From VXYL01 sp963665195 (GTDB taxonomy: Bacteria > Pseudomonadota > Gammaproteobacteria > Pseudomonadales > Azotimanducaceae), in the NCBI GenBank assembly GCA_963665195.1, contig OY762070.1, positions 1,426,001-1,490,000 on the forward strand: DNA of 64,000 bases, given 5' to 3'. Position 1 is the first letter of the stretch. Every line of letters starts with the position of its first letter. Below, one piece after another: positions 1 to 9,102 of the stretch. A model generated the notes under the pieces. The model did no database searches. It worked only from the letters and a program-made list of their open reading frames with translations, and was not told the DNA's origin. A program made the translations under genes and the position numbers.

Positions 1-1
1 G

Positions 2-235
2 CGCAGCGTCGAGCTGCAGGCGGCGGTGGAAGGCGCGATCGAAGACCTGCCGGGCGACTTGCGCACGGCGCTAACTCTTAGGGAGTTCGATGGTCTAAGC
101 TATGCGGAGATCGCGGACATCATGGACTGCCCCGTGGGCACCGTGCGCTCGCGCATCTTCCGCGCCCGGGAGGCGGTGGACGAGCGCGTGAAGCCGCTTC
201 TGGACTACGGCGCGGCCTTCAGATCGGACCGATGA
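2..235 (+). CDS. rpoE: RNA polymerase sigma-E factor (ECF), 3' part only
   Basis: This is the C-terminal 77 residues of an extracytoplasmic-function sigma factor; the 5' part lies before the window. The helix-turn-helix of sigma region 4 is clear (YAEIADIMDCPVGTVRSR), preceded by the DLPGDLRTAL stretch typical of region 4.1 and followed by the short RpoE-like tail with FRARE. Region 4.2 contacts the -35 element of envelope-stress promoters. The gene is followed after 42 bases by rseA, rseB and an rseC-like gene, the standard sigma-E control operon, which supports rpoE over other ECF sigma factors. Confidence 0.93.
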   Translation, partial: RSVELQAAVEGAIEDLPGDLRTALTLREFDGLSYAEIADIMDCPVGTVRSRIFRAREAVDERVKPLLDYGAAFRSDR

Positions 236-277
236 GGCCAGCAACCGAAGACAGTACGCGAGGAAGCTGAACGGAAG

Positions 278-853
278 ATGAACGACATGAGCAAGTCCCA
301 AGACGCGCTGCACGAGTCGCTGTCCGCCGCCATCGACGCCGAGGCGGGCGAACTCGAACTGCGCCGCGCCCTCAAGGCCGCCGCCGACGATCCGGCGCTG
401 CGCGGCAAATGGGCGCGGGCGCACTTGATTCGCAGCGTCATGCGCGGCGAAGCGCCGGCCGGCGTCGCGCGCTGCCCGGTCTGGCCGCAAGACGAGGCCG
501 AGGGGCCGGCCGCCGGCCGCGCCAAGCGCTGGCTGGGGCCGGCAGCCGGGATTGGCGTCGCCGCCGCCGCGGCGATGGCGGTGGTGCTCTATTTCGGCCC
601 GGACGGCTCGCTCGGCGGCGAGGCAGAGGTGCCGGCCATTGCCAGCGTCGACTACAACGAACCCGTGCGGCGTCTCGCTCAAGTGCCGTCGGAAGCGGAC
701 CTGCACCGCGCCAACGCCTACATGCTGCAGCATGCGCAGCACACCGCCATCGCCGCTCGCAGCCCGGCGATGCCGTTCGCCCGCGCCCTTTCCGCCCCGC
801 CGCCGCTGAACACCGGCGCCCCGGCGGCTCAAGGCGGCCAGCGTACCCGGTGA
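278..853 (+). CDS. rseA: Anti-sigma-E factor RseA
   Basis: A 191-residue inner-membrane anti-sigma factor. Residues 1-60 match the RseA cytoplasmic sigma-binding domain (ESLSAAIDAEAGELELRR, then KWARAHLIRSVMRGE). A single membrane helix is at about residues 86-106, and a periplasmic tail follows that should be the target of DegS/RseP cleavage and of RseB. In the family, RseA holds RpoE inactive until regulated proteolysis after outer-membrane stress. Its TGA stop overlaps the GTG start of rseB, so translation of the two is likely coupled. Confidence 0.9.
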   Translation: MNDMSKSQDALHESLSAAIDAEAGELELRRALKAAADDPALRGKWARAHLIRSVMRGEAPAGVARCPVWPQDEAEGPAAGRAKRWLGPAAGIGVAAAAAMAVVLYFGPDGSLGGEAEVPAIASVDYNEPVRRLAQVPSEADLHRANAYMLQHAQHTAIAARSPAMPFARALSAPPPLNTGAPAAQGGQRTR

Positions 854-1932
854 GGACGTCCGCGCGGCGCTTGGCGCGGCCGGCTGCGGCATGGCTGTTC
901 GCCGCCGCCGTCCATGCCGGCGGCGCGGAGCTTGGCCCCGACGCCTCGCCAGCCGCATGGCTCGAAGCCATGGACAACGCGTTTCGCAGCCTCGACTACG
1001 ACGGCACGTTCACCTACTACGCAGCGAACCAAGCGCAGGAGATCACCGCTGGGCGCACCACGCCCGGTGCGAACCTGTCCATCAGTTCCTTCAGTGCCAG
1101 CTACCGAAGCGATGCCAGCCTCGCCATCTTCCGCATCGTCCACAAGGTGGTGGACGGCGTGGAACGCGAGCGCGTCGAGCATCTGAACAGTCCCTGGTCT
1201 CGGGCGATCCTGCGCACCGGCGACGAGGTGACCTCCATCCTGCAGCCGGGCGACGATTTGCTGGCCCTCGAAGACGCGATCTCCCCCGGCCCCTATGCGC
1301 GCGTCTTCGCCCGCCGCTTCGAGAGCGTCGGCGAGCACTACGAGGTGGCTTTCGCTGGGCGCGGCCGCGTTGCGGGGCGCACCGCCGTGGCACTGGCGGT
1401 TACGCCGTTCGATGCGCACCGCTTCGGCTACCTGCTCTTGCTCGATGAGGAAACCGCCCTGCTCTTGCGTTCGGAACTGCGCGATGCCGAGGGGCTGAGC
1501 CTGGAGATCTTCGAGTTCGCGGAGCTCAGCATCGGCGCCAGCGTGGCGGCGGACCTCGAACCGACCGCCGAGGGCACGACCGTGCGCCATCTCGGCGCGG
1601 CTGCGGGCGCCGCCGCCAAGGATGATTCGTCCTGGAGCGCCCGCTGGGTGCCGCCCGGGTTCCGCTTGACCGGTGCCGACGTGCGCCGCCGACCGGAAGA
1701 CGCCAAGGACGTGGACACCCTGGTGTTCAGCGACGGGCTGGCGGCGTTCACGGTGTTCATCGAAGCGATGCCCGAGACCGGCGCCGGCAGCGTCGTCTCG
1801 CGCCGTGGCGCGACGGTGGCGCTCACGCATCTGGCGCAAGGCGCACGGCGGGATCACTTGGTGACGGTGGTCGGCGAAGTGCCGGTGGCGACGGCGCGGC
1901 GGGTCGCCGCCGGCATTCAGCAACGCCTCTGA
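850..1932 (+). CDS. rseB: Sigma-E regulatory protein RseB (MucB-like)
   Basis: A protein of about 360 residues starting at a GTG inside the rseA stop (GTGA overlap). The first 20 or so residues are a signal peptide (LARPAAAWLFAAAVHAGGAE), so it is periplasmic. The body fits MucB/RseB: AWLEAMDNAFRSLDYDGTFTYY near the N terminus, then the VEHLNSPWSRAILRTGDEV stretch, and a C-terminal domain with WVPPGFRLTG and FSDGLAAFTVFIE. RseB senses mislocalised lipoprotein or LPS and protects RseA from DegS. The frame is open further upstream, but only the overlap start gives a proper export signal. Confidence 0.9.
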   Translation: MRTSARRLARPAAAWLFAAAVHAGGAELGPDASPAAWLEAMDNAFRSLDYDGTFTYYAANQAQEITAGRTTPGANLSISSFSASYRSDASLAIFRIVHKVVDGVERERVEHLNSPWSRAILRTGDEVTSILQPGDDLLALEDAISPGPYARVFARRFESVGEHYEVAFAGRGRVAGRTAVALAVTPFDAHRFGYLLLLDEETALLLRSELRDAEGLSLEIFEFAELSIGASVAADLEPTAEGTTVRHLGAAAGAAAKDDSSWSARWVPPGFRLTGADVRRRPEDAKDVDTLVFSDGLAAFTVFIEAMPETGAGSVVSRRGATVALTHLAQGARRDHLVTVVGEVPVATARRVAAGIQQRL

Positions 1933-2234
1933 TGGCGGCATCGGGCGCCACGGGCAACCGGGCGACCGCCTTCGAGACCGGGCGCTGCCCCGGCTGCGAC
2001 GGGCGCTGCGGCATCGGCTTCCTGAGATCTCGGGTCGATTCCGACGCGCCGAGCCGCGGGGCAGCGATTCCGACGCGAGCTTTGACGCTTGGCGCACTGA
2101 CGGTGTTCGGGATCCCGCTGGCCGCAACCGCGGCTGCCGCCTTGGCGGTCTCCCTGCTTGGCCTCGGCGATTGGCCGGTGCCGAGCGTCTTCGTGCTTGC
2201 CTCCGCCGCGGTCGTCGCCTTCCACCGACGCTGA
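1932..2234 (+). CDS. rseC: RseC/MucC-like membrane protein (short form)
   Basis: A 100-residue protein whose ATG overlaps the rseB stop (TGATG). It has a cysteine cluster CPGCDGRCG at residues 19-27, as in the N-terminal part of RseC/MucC, followed by two membrane segments (about residues 50-72 and 77-96). RseC-family proteins positively modulate sigma-E and are also linked to SoxR reduction (RsxC-type). It is shorter than the usual 150 or so residues, and sequence evidence beyond the Cys motif and membrane topology is thin. Position as the fourth gene of rpoE-rseA-rseB-x carries most of the weight. Confidence 0.72.
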   Translation: MAASGATGNRATAFETGRCPGCDGRCGIGFLRSRVDSDAPSRGAAIPTRALTLGALTVFGIPLAATAAAALAVSLLGLGDWPVPSVFVLASAAVVAFHRR

Positions 2235-2237
2235 CCC

Positions 2238-4037
2238 ATGCCGCGCATCGAACACATCCGCAACTTCTCCATCATCGCCCATATCGACCACGGCAAGTCG
2301 ACGCTGTCCGATCGCCTGATCCAGCTCTGCGGCGCCTTGAGCGAGCGGGAGATGGCGGAGCAGGTGCTCGACTCGATGGATCTCGAACGCGAGCGCGGCA
2401 TCACCATCAAGGCGCAGTGCGTAACGCTCCGCTACGGCGCGAACAATGGCCGGGAGTACGAGTTGAACTTCATCGATACGCCCGGCCATGTGGACTTCAG
2501 CTACGAGGTCTCGCGTTCCCTTGCCGCCTGCGAGGGGGCGCTGCTCGTGGTGGATGCGGCGCAAGGGGTCGAGGCGCAGTCCGTGGCGAACTGCTACACG
2601 GCCATCGATCAGGGCCTCGAAGTGCTGCCCGTGCTGAACAAGATCGACTTGCCGCAGGCGGAACCGGAGCGCGTCGCGGACGAGATCGAGAACATCATCG
2701 GCATTCCCGCCGACGGCATTCTGAGCGTCAGCGCCAAGACAGGGTTCGGCGTCGATGCGCTGCTCGAGACGCTGATCGATGGCATTCCGGCGCCGAAGGG
2801 CGATCCCGAGGCGCCGCTGAAAGCGCTGATCGTCGACTCGTGGTTCGACAACTATCTTGGCATCGTCTCGCTGGTGCGCGTCTTCGAGGGGCGTCTGTCG
2901 ACGGGGAACCGCATCGTGGCGAAGAGCGTCGGGCGGGCGCATCAAGTCGATGAGGTCGGCGTCTTCACGCCCAAACGCGCGCGGCGGGCGAGTTTGGAAG
3001 CCGGCGAAGTCGGCTACGTCGTCGCCGGCATCAAGGACATTCGCGGGGCGCCGGTTGGCGACACGCTGATCTTCGCCGCAACGCCGGAAGTGGCCGCGGT
3101 GCCGGGTTTCGAGACCGTCAAGCCGCAGGTCTATGCGGGCATGTTTCCGGTCAACTCCGAGGATTTCGAGAACTTCCGGGAAGCGCTGGCGCGGCTGACG
3201 CTGAACGACGCCTCGCTCTTCTACGAACCCGAGACGTCCGACGCACTCGGTTTCGGCTTCCGCTGCGGCTTCCTCGGCATGCTGCACATGGAGATCGTCC
3301 AGGAGCGGTTGGAACGGGAATACGACCTGGACCTCATCACGTCGGCGCCCACCGTGGTTTTCGAGGTGGTCACGCGCACAGGGGAGACGCTGCGCATCGA
3401 CAATCCCTCGCAGCTGCCGGATCCCGCCGCCATCGTCGAGATGCGCGAGCCCATCGCCGCGGTCAACGTGCTGACGCCGCAGGACTACGTCGGCAACGTC
3501 ATTTCGCTGTGCGTCGCCCGGCGCGGCGTGCAGAAGGGCATGCATTTCACCGGCGGGCAAGTGTCCATCGACTACGAGATTCCGCTTGCCGAAGTGGTGC
3601 TCGACTTCTTCGACCGGCTGAAGTCGGTGAGCCGCGGCTTCGCATCGCTGGACTATTCTTTCGACCGGTTCCAGGCGGCGCCCTTGGTGCGCCTCGATGT
3701 TCTGGTGAACGGGGACCAGGTGGACGCGCTGGCTATGATCGTGCATCGCGATCAGGCCAATACCAAGGGCCGGGAGCTAGTCAAGGCCATGAAGGGCGTG
3801 ATTCCCCGGCAGATGTTCGACGTCGCCCTGCAAGCCGCCATCGGTCGCCAGATCATCGCTCGGCAAACCGTCAAGGCGCTGCGCAAGAACGTCACCGCGA
3901 AGTGCTACGGCGGCGATGTGACGCGCAAGAAAAAGCTCTTGGAGAAGCAGAAGGAAGGCAAGAAGCGGATGAAGCAGTTCGGCCGCGTCGAGATTCCGCA
4001 GGATGCCTTCCTCGCCGCTCTGAATGTCGAACGCTAG
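2238..4037 (+). CDS. lepA: Elongation factor 4 (LepA), ribosomal back-translocase
   Basis: A full-length 599-residue LepA/EF4. The GTPase P-loop AHIDHGKSTL lies at residues 14-23, the switch II DTPGHVDF near 80, and NKID of G4 near 133. The C-terminal LepA-specific domain ends with the family hallmark rich in lysine (RKKKLLEKQKEGKKRMKQFG). LepA rebinds stalled or mistranslocated ribosomes and affects initiation and assembly. It starts three bases after the rseC-like stop and its 3' end overlaps rnc by 14 bases. The signal peptidase gene lepB, normally between lepA and rnc, is absent here. Confidence 0.98.
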   Translation: MPRIEHIRNFSIIAHIDHGKSTLSDRLIQLCGALSEREMAEQVLDSMDLERERGITIKAQCVTLRYGANNGREYELNFIDTPGHVDFSYEVSRSLAACEGALLVVDAAQGVEAQSVANCYTAIDQGLEVLPVLNKIDLPQAEPERVADEIENIIGIPADGILSVSAKTGFGVDALLETLIDGIPAPKGDPEAPLKALIVDSWFDNYLGIVSLVRVFEGRLSTGNRIVAKSVGRAHQVDEVGVFTPKRARRASLEAGEVGYVVAGIKDIRGAPVGDTLIFAATPEVAAVPGFETVKPQVYAGMFPVNSEDFENFREALARLTLNDASLFYEPETSDALGFGFRCGFLGMLHMEIVQERLEREYDLDLITSAPTVVFEVVTRTGETLRIDNPSQLPDPAAIVEMREPIAAVNVLTPQDYVGNVISLCVARRGVQKGMHFTGGQVSIDYEIPLAEVVLDFFDRLKSVSRGFASLDYSFDRFQAAPLVRLDVLVNGDQVDALAMIVHRDQANTKGRELVKAMKGVIPRQMFDVALQAAIGRQIIARQTVKALRKNVTAKCYGGDVTRKKKLLEKQKEGKKRMKQFGRVEIPQDAFLAALNVER

Positions 4038-4716
4038 CGCCTTTGACCTGCTCGAGCGGCGGCTCGGCTATGCCTTCGCCGACCGGCAACTCCTGAACCA
4101 AGCGCTGACGCACAAGAGCGCCGGGGCCGAGAACAACGAACGTCTGGAGTTCCTCGGCGATGCAGCGCTCGGCTTCATCGTCGCGCAGATGGCGTTCCAA
4201 GCGGACCCCAATGCGACGGAGGCGCACTTGACGCTGCTCCGCGCCAAACTGGTGAAACGCAAGACGCTGGCGGCGGTGGCGCGGGACCTCGGCCTCGGCA
4301 GCTTTCTCGCCCTCGGTCCCGGCGAACGCAAGTCCGGCGTACGGATGCGCGATTCCGTGCTGAGCGATGCCGTGGAAGCGCTGCTCGGCGCCATCTTGCT
4401 CGACAGCGGCCTCGACAGCGCCGAGACTGTCGTTCGCGCCCTGCTCGGGCCGCGCCTGGACGCCGCCGCGGAAACGGATCTCAAGGACCCGAAGACGCGC
4501 CTGCAGGAGTTCGTCCAGAGCAAGGGGGCGGCATTGCCGGCATACGAGCTCATCGACACCGCCGGCAGCAGCCATGCGCCGACGTTTTCCGTGCGCTGCA
4601 CCGTGGCGCACCTCGAACTCGAGGGCTTAGGCGAGGGCGGCAGCCGCCGCGAAGCGGAGAAGAACGCGGCGGCGACCGTCCTCGATGCGCTCGACACCCA
4701 GGGAACGTTGCCGTGA
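4024..4716 (+). CDS. rnc: Ribonuclease III
   Basis: A 230-residue RNase III with the catalytic signature NNERLEFLGDAALGF at residues 37-51 (metal ligands E42 and D46; the usual leading His is Asn here), a second acidic cluster DAVEALLGAI near 117-126, and a C-terminal double-stranded RNA-binding domain (LQEFVQSKGAALPAYEL onward, about 155-228). It cuts rRNA precursors and structured mRNA. The start lies inside the 3' end of lepA and its stop overlaps the start of era, so the three are probably one transcript. rnc-era coupling is standard in gammaproteobacteria. Confidence 0.97.
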   Translation: MSNASAFDLLERRLGYAFADRQLLNQALTHKSAGAENNERLEFLGDAALGFIVAQMAFQADPNATEAHLTLLRAKLVKRKTLAAVARDLGLGSFLALGPGERKSGVRMRDSVLSDAVEALLGAILLDSGLDSAETVVRALLGPRLDAAAETDLKDPKTRLQEFVQSKGAALPAYELIDTAGSSHAPTFSVRCTVAHLELEGLGEGGSRREAEKNAAATVLDALDTQGTLP

Positions 4717-5597
4717 GCCGCTGCGGCATGGTCGCGCTGGCCGGGCGACCGAACGTCGGCAAGTCGACGCTGATGAACCATCTTCTTGGCCGCAAGCTCG
4801 CCATCACGTCGCGCAAGCCGCAGACCACGCGCCATGCGCTGCTCGGCATCCACACGGTGGACGATGCGCAGATCGTTTTCGTCGATACCCCCGGCATCCA
4901 CCTGCCGCAGGGCCGGGCACTGAACCGCTACATGCTGGACCAAGCCGTCGGCTCGCTGGCCGGCGTGGACCTCGCCATCATGCTGACGGACGCCATCGGC
5001 TGGCGGGATGCCGACGACGTGGTGCTCGGCCGCATTCGGGAAACCGAACTGCCGTGCATCGCCGCGATCAACAAGATCGACCGGCTGAAGTCCAAGGAAA
5101 GCCTGCTGCCGTACATCGACATGCTGCAGGGCAAGCACGAATTCCTGGAGATCGTGCCGGTATCGGCGCTGCGCAACATCGCGCTCGATGCATTGGCCGG
5201 CGCGATCATCCGCCACCTGCCGAAGGCGCCGCATCTGTTCGGCGCGGACGAGGTGACGGATCGCCCGGCGGAGTTTCTCATCGGCGAGATGGTGCGCGAA
5301 AAGGCCATGCGACGGCTCGGCGCGGAACTGCCGCACCAGACCACGGTCGTAGTGGAGCGCATCGAGCGCCGCGAGAAGCACACCGACTGCCACGCGGTAC
5401 TATACGTGGAGCGCGATTCGCAGAAGCGGATCATGATCGGCAAGGGAGGGGGGATGCTGAAGTCGATCGGCGAGGATGCCCGCAAGGACATCGAGCGCCT
5501 GCTCGGCGGCAAGGTCATGCTGCGCCTGTGGGTGAAGGTCGCGCCGCGCTGGAGCGACAGCGCCCAGAGCCTGCGCCGCTTCGGCTACCGCACCTAA
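4713..5597 (+). CDS. era: GTPase Era, 16S rRNA maturation factor
   Basis: A 294-residue Era with P-loop GRPNVGKST near residues 9-17, the effector stretch KPQTTRHALLGI, DTPGIH (G3), NKIDRL (G4) and SALRN (G5). The C-terminal KH domain has the GxxG loop in GKGGGMLKSIGEDARKDIE, which binds the 3' end of 16S rRNA. Era couples 30S assembly to the cell cycle. It starts at the GTG overlapping the rnc stop by four bases, and is followed after four bases by recO, the common rnc-era-recO order. Confidence 0.97.
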   Translation: MSRCGMVALAGRPNVGKSTLMNHLLGRKLAITSRKPQTTRHALLGIHTVDDAQIVFVDTPGIHLPQGRALNRYMLDQAVGSLAGVDLAIMLTDAIGWRDADDVVLGRIRETELPCIAAINKIDRLKSKESLLPYIDMLQGKHEFLEIVPVSALRNIALDALAGAIIRHLPKAPHLFGADEVTDRPAEFLIGEMVREKAMRRLGAELPHQTTVVVERIERREKHTDCHAVLYVERDSQKRIMIGKGGGMLKSIGEDARKDIERLLGGKVMLRLWVKVAPRWSDSAQSLRRFGYRT

Positions 5598-5601
5598 GCC
5601 G

Positions 5602-6321
5602 ATGCTGCCTCCCGCCCAAGGCCAACCGGCATTCGTGCTGCATCGCCGTCCGTTTCGCGAAACCAGCGCCATCGTCGACCTGCTCACCCGCGACTTCGGG
5701 CGCGTCAGCGGCGTGGCGCGCGGCGCCAAGCGACCGCGCCGCCAAGGGCAGAACATCGAACCGTTCGGCGAGGTGGCGGTGAGCTGGCGCGGCCGCGGGC
5801 AGATGGTCACCATCATCCGCTGCGAACCGGTCGCGCCGCGGCGGCTGACGGGCGATGCCTTGTTCGCTGGCCTGTATCTCAACGAACTGCTCATCAAGAC
5901 GCTGAGCTTCGAGGAGCCGGTGTTCGGCCTCTTCGAGCATTACAGCGATGTGCTCGGCGAGCTCGAAGGCGACCTCGAGCCCGCCCTGCGCGCGTTCGAG
6001 CGACGCTTGCTCGAGGAACTCGGCTATGGCCTAGCATTCGATGCCGATGTGCGAAACGGCCGGCCGATCGAAGCGCACAAGACCTATCTCGTGGTCGACG
6101 GCGAGGGATTCCGCGAGGCGAACGGCAAGCGCGACGGCGAACTGCTGCTGACCGGGCGCGATGTCGCCGCGATCGCCGCGCAACGGTTCGCCGAGCCGGA
6201 TGTCCGCGCCGCCGCCAAGCAGGTATTCCGGCGCGCTCTGCATCGCCGCCTCGGCGGCCGCGCGCTTGCCACTCGGCAGCTCTTCGCCGCGAGGACCGGC
6301 ATGGCGCAGGCCGATGGCTAG
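5602..6321 (+). CDS. recO: DNA repair protein RecO
   Basis: A 239-residue RecO of ordinary length. The N-terminal OB fold starts QPAFVLHRRPFRETSAIVDLLTRDFGR and includes GVARGAKRPRR; the helical part contains LFAGLYLNELLIKTL and FERRLLEELGY. RecO loads RecA onto SSB-coated single strands in the RecFOR gap-repair pathway. The usual RecO zinc-finger cysteines are not present, as in many proteobacterial versions. Its end overlaps the start of relA, where pdxJ is found in many relatives. Confidence 0.93.
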   Translation: MLPPAQGQPAFVLHRRPFRETSAIVDLLTRDFGRVSGVARGAKRPRRQGQNIEPFGEVAVSWRGRGQMVTIIRCEPVAPRRLTGDALFAGLYLNELLIKTLSFEEPVFGLFEHYSDVLGELEGDLEPALRAFERRLLEELGYGLAFDADVRNGRPIEAHKTYLVVDGEGFREANGKRDGELLLTGRDVAAIAAQRFAEPDVRAAAKQVFRRALHRRLGGRALATRQLFAARTGMAQADG

Positions 6322-8290
6322 CTTCCACAGCAATCTGCCGCGCATGGCGAACGGCGAGCCGGACCTCGACGTCTGGCTCGACGAAGCGTCGCGCTTCTCC
6401 GCCAGCAGTCGGCAGCGCGCCGTGCGCGTTTTCGATCTGATCGAAGATGCCGACTCGCGCCGACCCGGTCTCGCGCTCGTCGAGCTGCTGCTCGAACTCA
6501 AGATGGACATCCTGACCATCATGGCGGGCATGACGCTGTTCGCCGTGCAGCGCGGCACGGTGGGTCTTGATCGGCTCCCCAAGGATGTTGCGAATGTGGT
6601 CGCTGCGGTGCTGCCGCTTTCCGCCACCCATGTGCTCTCCTTCGGCGACTCGGCCGTGCATACCAGCGAGTCCAAGACCCAGGCGGACAACGTCCGGCGC
6701 ATGCTGATCGCCCTGATCGACGACCCGCGCGTGGCGGTGCTCAAGCTCGGCGAGCGCATCGTCGCCCTGCGCGAAGCCAGGAACGCCGACTATTCCAGCC
6801 GTCGCGCCGTGGCTCGGGAGGCGATGGAGTTCTACGCGCCGCTGGCCGGCCGGCTCGGCATCTGGCAACTGAAGTGGAATCTGGAGGATCTCGCCTTCCG
6901 CTATCTCTACCCGGAGCAGTTCCAGGATGTCGTCGACAAGCTCGACGGGCGCCGCGAGCAGCGCGAGCGGCAGGTGGAAGCGATCCGCCAGGAGCTGGAG
7001 TTCCGCCTGTCGAGCGCTGGCATCGCGGCACAAGTGCAGGGCCGTGCCAAGCACATCTACAGCATTTGGCGGAAGATGAGCCACAAGGCCATAGATTTCT
7101 CCGAAGTGCGCGACGTGCAGGCCGTGCGCGTGCTGGTCGATCGCGTCGAGGAGTGCTACCAAGTGCTCGGCGTCGTGCATACCTCCTGGCCGCACATCAC
7201 GAGCGAGTTCGACGACTACATCGCCAACCCCAAGGAAAACGGCTATCGATCCATCCACACGGCGGTGATCGGCCCCGTCGGGCGCACGCTGGAAGTGCAG
7301 ATCCGCACCCGCGAGATGCACGAGGAGTCGGAACTCGGACTGTGCGCCCACTGGGCTTACAAGGACGCCGACGGCAACGGCGCGACGAGCGATCGTTCGG
7401 AAGCGCCAGAAGGCAACGACGGCGCCGATGCGGCCGATGCGAAGGTCGATTGGCTGCGCAGCGTGCTCGAATGGCACGACCAGCTCGTACCGTTCGTCGG
7501 CGGCTACACCACCGAGGATCGCATCTTCGTCACGACGCCGCAGGGCCATGTGCTGGACCTATCGCCGAATGCCACGCCAGTGGATTTCGCCTATCGCGTG
7601 CATACCGAAGTCGGCCATCGCTGCCGGGCAGCGAAAGTCGATGGTCGCAGCGTGCCGCTCAACCGCCGCCTCGCTACCGGCGAGTGCGTGGAAGTGGAAA
7701 CCGGCACCGAAGAAGCGCCGCGTCGGGAGTGGCTGAACCCCGCCCTCGGCTACGTCAACACGTCCCGGGCGCGCGCCAAGGTGCAGGCCTGGTTCCGCAA
7801 TCAAGTAGCCGAATCCAACATCAGCGCCGGTCGCGCGCTGCTCGCCGAAACCGTCGAGCGACTGGACCTCCCGACCGACTTTGCGGCGCTCGCCAAGCGC
7901 GCCGGATTCGACTCCGAAGACGCCATGCTGATCGCCGTCGGCGTCGGCGACCAACTCGTAATCGACCTCGTCAAGCTCATCGCCCGACCCGATGCCGAGG
8001 CCGAACGGAATCTGCGCTCCCCCGACGAGCCGAGCGCAGGGACCGGTAGCCTGCACGGCATCGTCGTGCATGGCCGCGACCGGGAAGGCCTGCTGCGCGA
8101 TGTCATGACCGCGATCGCCGGGCTATCCATCTCCGTGGTCGCGGCGAATGCCCGCGCCGAGGTACCGGGCGAGAGCGCGACCATCAGGCTGGACATGCAT
8201 GTCTCCGAGTTGGCGGAGCTGGCCAGAGCCATCGACGCGTTGCGCAGCGTTCCCGACGTCTACGATGTGCGCCGGCCCCGCGAGGCGTAG
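6314..8290 (+). CDS. relA: GTP pyrophosphokinase RelA lacking the cysteine-rich domain
   Basis: A 658-residue RelA (the E. coli protein is 744). A degenerate HD region (about 20-160) lacks the hydrolase HD residues. The synthetase domain (about 190-350) has KHIYSIWRKM and the acidic EFDDYIANPKENGYRSIHT (E298-D301), which marks monofunctional RelA. TGS follows at about 400-465, a helical part at 466-560, and an ACT/RRM domain at about 583-658. The block with paired conserved cysteines expected between the helical and ACT parts is missing: SPDEPSAGTGSLHG joins them directly. It makes (p)ppGpp on starved ribosomes in the family. The ATG overlaps the recO stop. Confidence 0.94.
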   Translation: MASFHSNLPRMANGEPDLDVWLDEASRFSASSRQRAVRVFDLIEDADSRRPGLALVELLLELKMDILTIMAGMTLFAVQRGTVGLDRLPKDVANVVAAVLPLSATHVLSFGDSAVHTSESKTQADNVRRMLIALIDDPRVAVLKLGERIVALREARNADYSSRRAVAREAMEFYAPLAGRLGIWQLKWNLEDLAFRYLYPEQFQDVVDKLDGRREQRERQVEAIRQELEFRLSSAGIAAQVQGRAKHIYSIWRKMSHKAIDFSEVRDVQAVRVLVDRVEECYQVLGVVHTSWPHITSEFDDYIANPKENGYRSIHTAVIGPVGRTLEVQIRTREMHEESELGLCAHWAYKDADGNGATSDRSEAPEGNDGADAADAKVDWLRSVLEWHDQLVPFVGGYTTEDRIFVTTPQGHVLDLSPNATPVDFAYRVHTEVGHRCRAAKVDGRSVPLNRRLATGECVEVETGTEEAPRREWLNPALGYVNTSRARAKVQAWFRNQVAESNISAGRALLAETVERLDLPTDFAALAKRAGFDSEDAMLIAVGVGDQLVIDLVKLIARPDAEAERNLRSPDEPSAGTGSLHGIVVHGRDREGLLRDVMTAIAGLSISVVAANARAEVPGESATIRLDMHVSELAELARAIDALRSVPDVYDVRRPREA

Positions 8291-8341
8291 CAGACCGCTG
8301 GGCTACAATCCGCAGCATCTCCGGCAACTCAACGCAACCCA

Positions 8342-8998
8342 ATGAAACTGATCCTGCTGGGCCCGCCCGGCGCCGGCAAAGGAACGCAGGCCGCATTCCT
8401 GTGCCGAGCCCTCGATATCGTGCAGATTTCCACCGGCGAGATGCTGCGCGCCGCCATCGCCGCCGGCACGCCGCTTGGCGAACGGGTGCAGCAGGTGCTC
8501 GCTGCCGGCGATCTGGTGGACGACGCCACGATCATCGAGCTGGTCAAGGCCCGCATCGACGAGGACGACTGCCAGAACGGCTTTCTGTTCGATGGCTTTC
8601 CGCGCACGATCCCGCAAGCCGAAGCGCTGGTCGACGCCGACATAGCCATCGACCATGTTCTCGAAATCCGAGTGCCGGACGATGTGGTGGTGGAGCGTAT
8701 CGCCGGCCGCCGCATTCACGAGGCGAGCGGGCGCACCTACCATGTGCGCTTCGATCCGCCCAAGGCAGATGGAGTCGATGACGAAACCGGCGAACCGCTG
8801 GTGCAGCGCCCCGATGATCGGGAAGAAACCGTGCGCGACCGGCTGCGCGTCTATCGCGAGCAGACCGCGCCTCTGATCGGTTTTTTCCGCGACCTTGCCG
8901 CTGCCGGCTCGGTCGCCTATTCCACCGTTGACGGTACGCCGAGCGCACAGGAAATCAACGTGCGGATCGCTCGCGCACTGGATCTGCCGAATTCCTAG
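8342..8998 (+). CDS. adk: Adenylate kinase
   Basis: A 218-residue long-form adenylate kinase that interconverts ATP + AMP and 2 ADP. P-loop GPPGAGKGTQ is at residues 7-16, the AMP site ISTGEMLRAAI near 30, DGFPRT near 84, and the LID segment RIHEASGRTYHVRFDPPK without zinc cysteines, as in gammaproteobacteria. An ATG follows 51 bases after relA. A TACAAT element at 8304-8309 could be a -10 of its own promoter, but no clear -35 is seen. Confidence 0.97.
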   Translation: MKLILLGPPGAGKGTQAAFLCRALDIVQISTGEMLRAAIAAGTPLGERVQQVLAAGDLVDDATIIELVKARIDEDDCQNGFLFDGFPRTIPQAEALVDADIAIDHVLEIRVPDDVVVERIAGRRIHEASGRTYHVRFDPPKADGVDDETGEPLVQRPDDREETVRDRLRVYREQTAPLIGFFRDLAAAGSVAYSTVDGTPSAQEINVRIARALDLPNS

Positions 8999-9039
8999 CG
9001 ACGCCCCCGAACCGGCGCGAAAATCGACCAAAATAACGC

Positions 9040-9067
9040 TAGACATTTTCTTCGACGGGGATACTAT
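9040..9067 (+). promoter_or_regulatory. Sigma-70-type promoter of the AT-hook protein gene
   Basis: TAGACA at 9040-9045 (one mismatch to TTGACA) and TACTAT at 9062-9067 (four of six) are separated by 16 bases, in an A+T-rich island that stands out from the GC-rich surroundings, about 35 bases before the ATG at 9103. Both boxes are direct observations; activity is inferred. Confidence 0.55.
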
Positions 9068-9102
9068 CCGCGCCAAGTCTGGTTACGCAGGGATCGCCAC
9101 AT

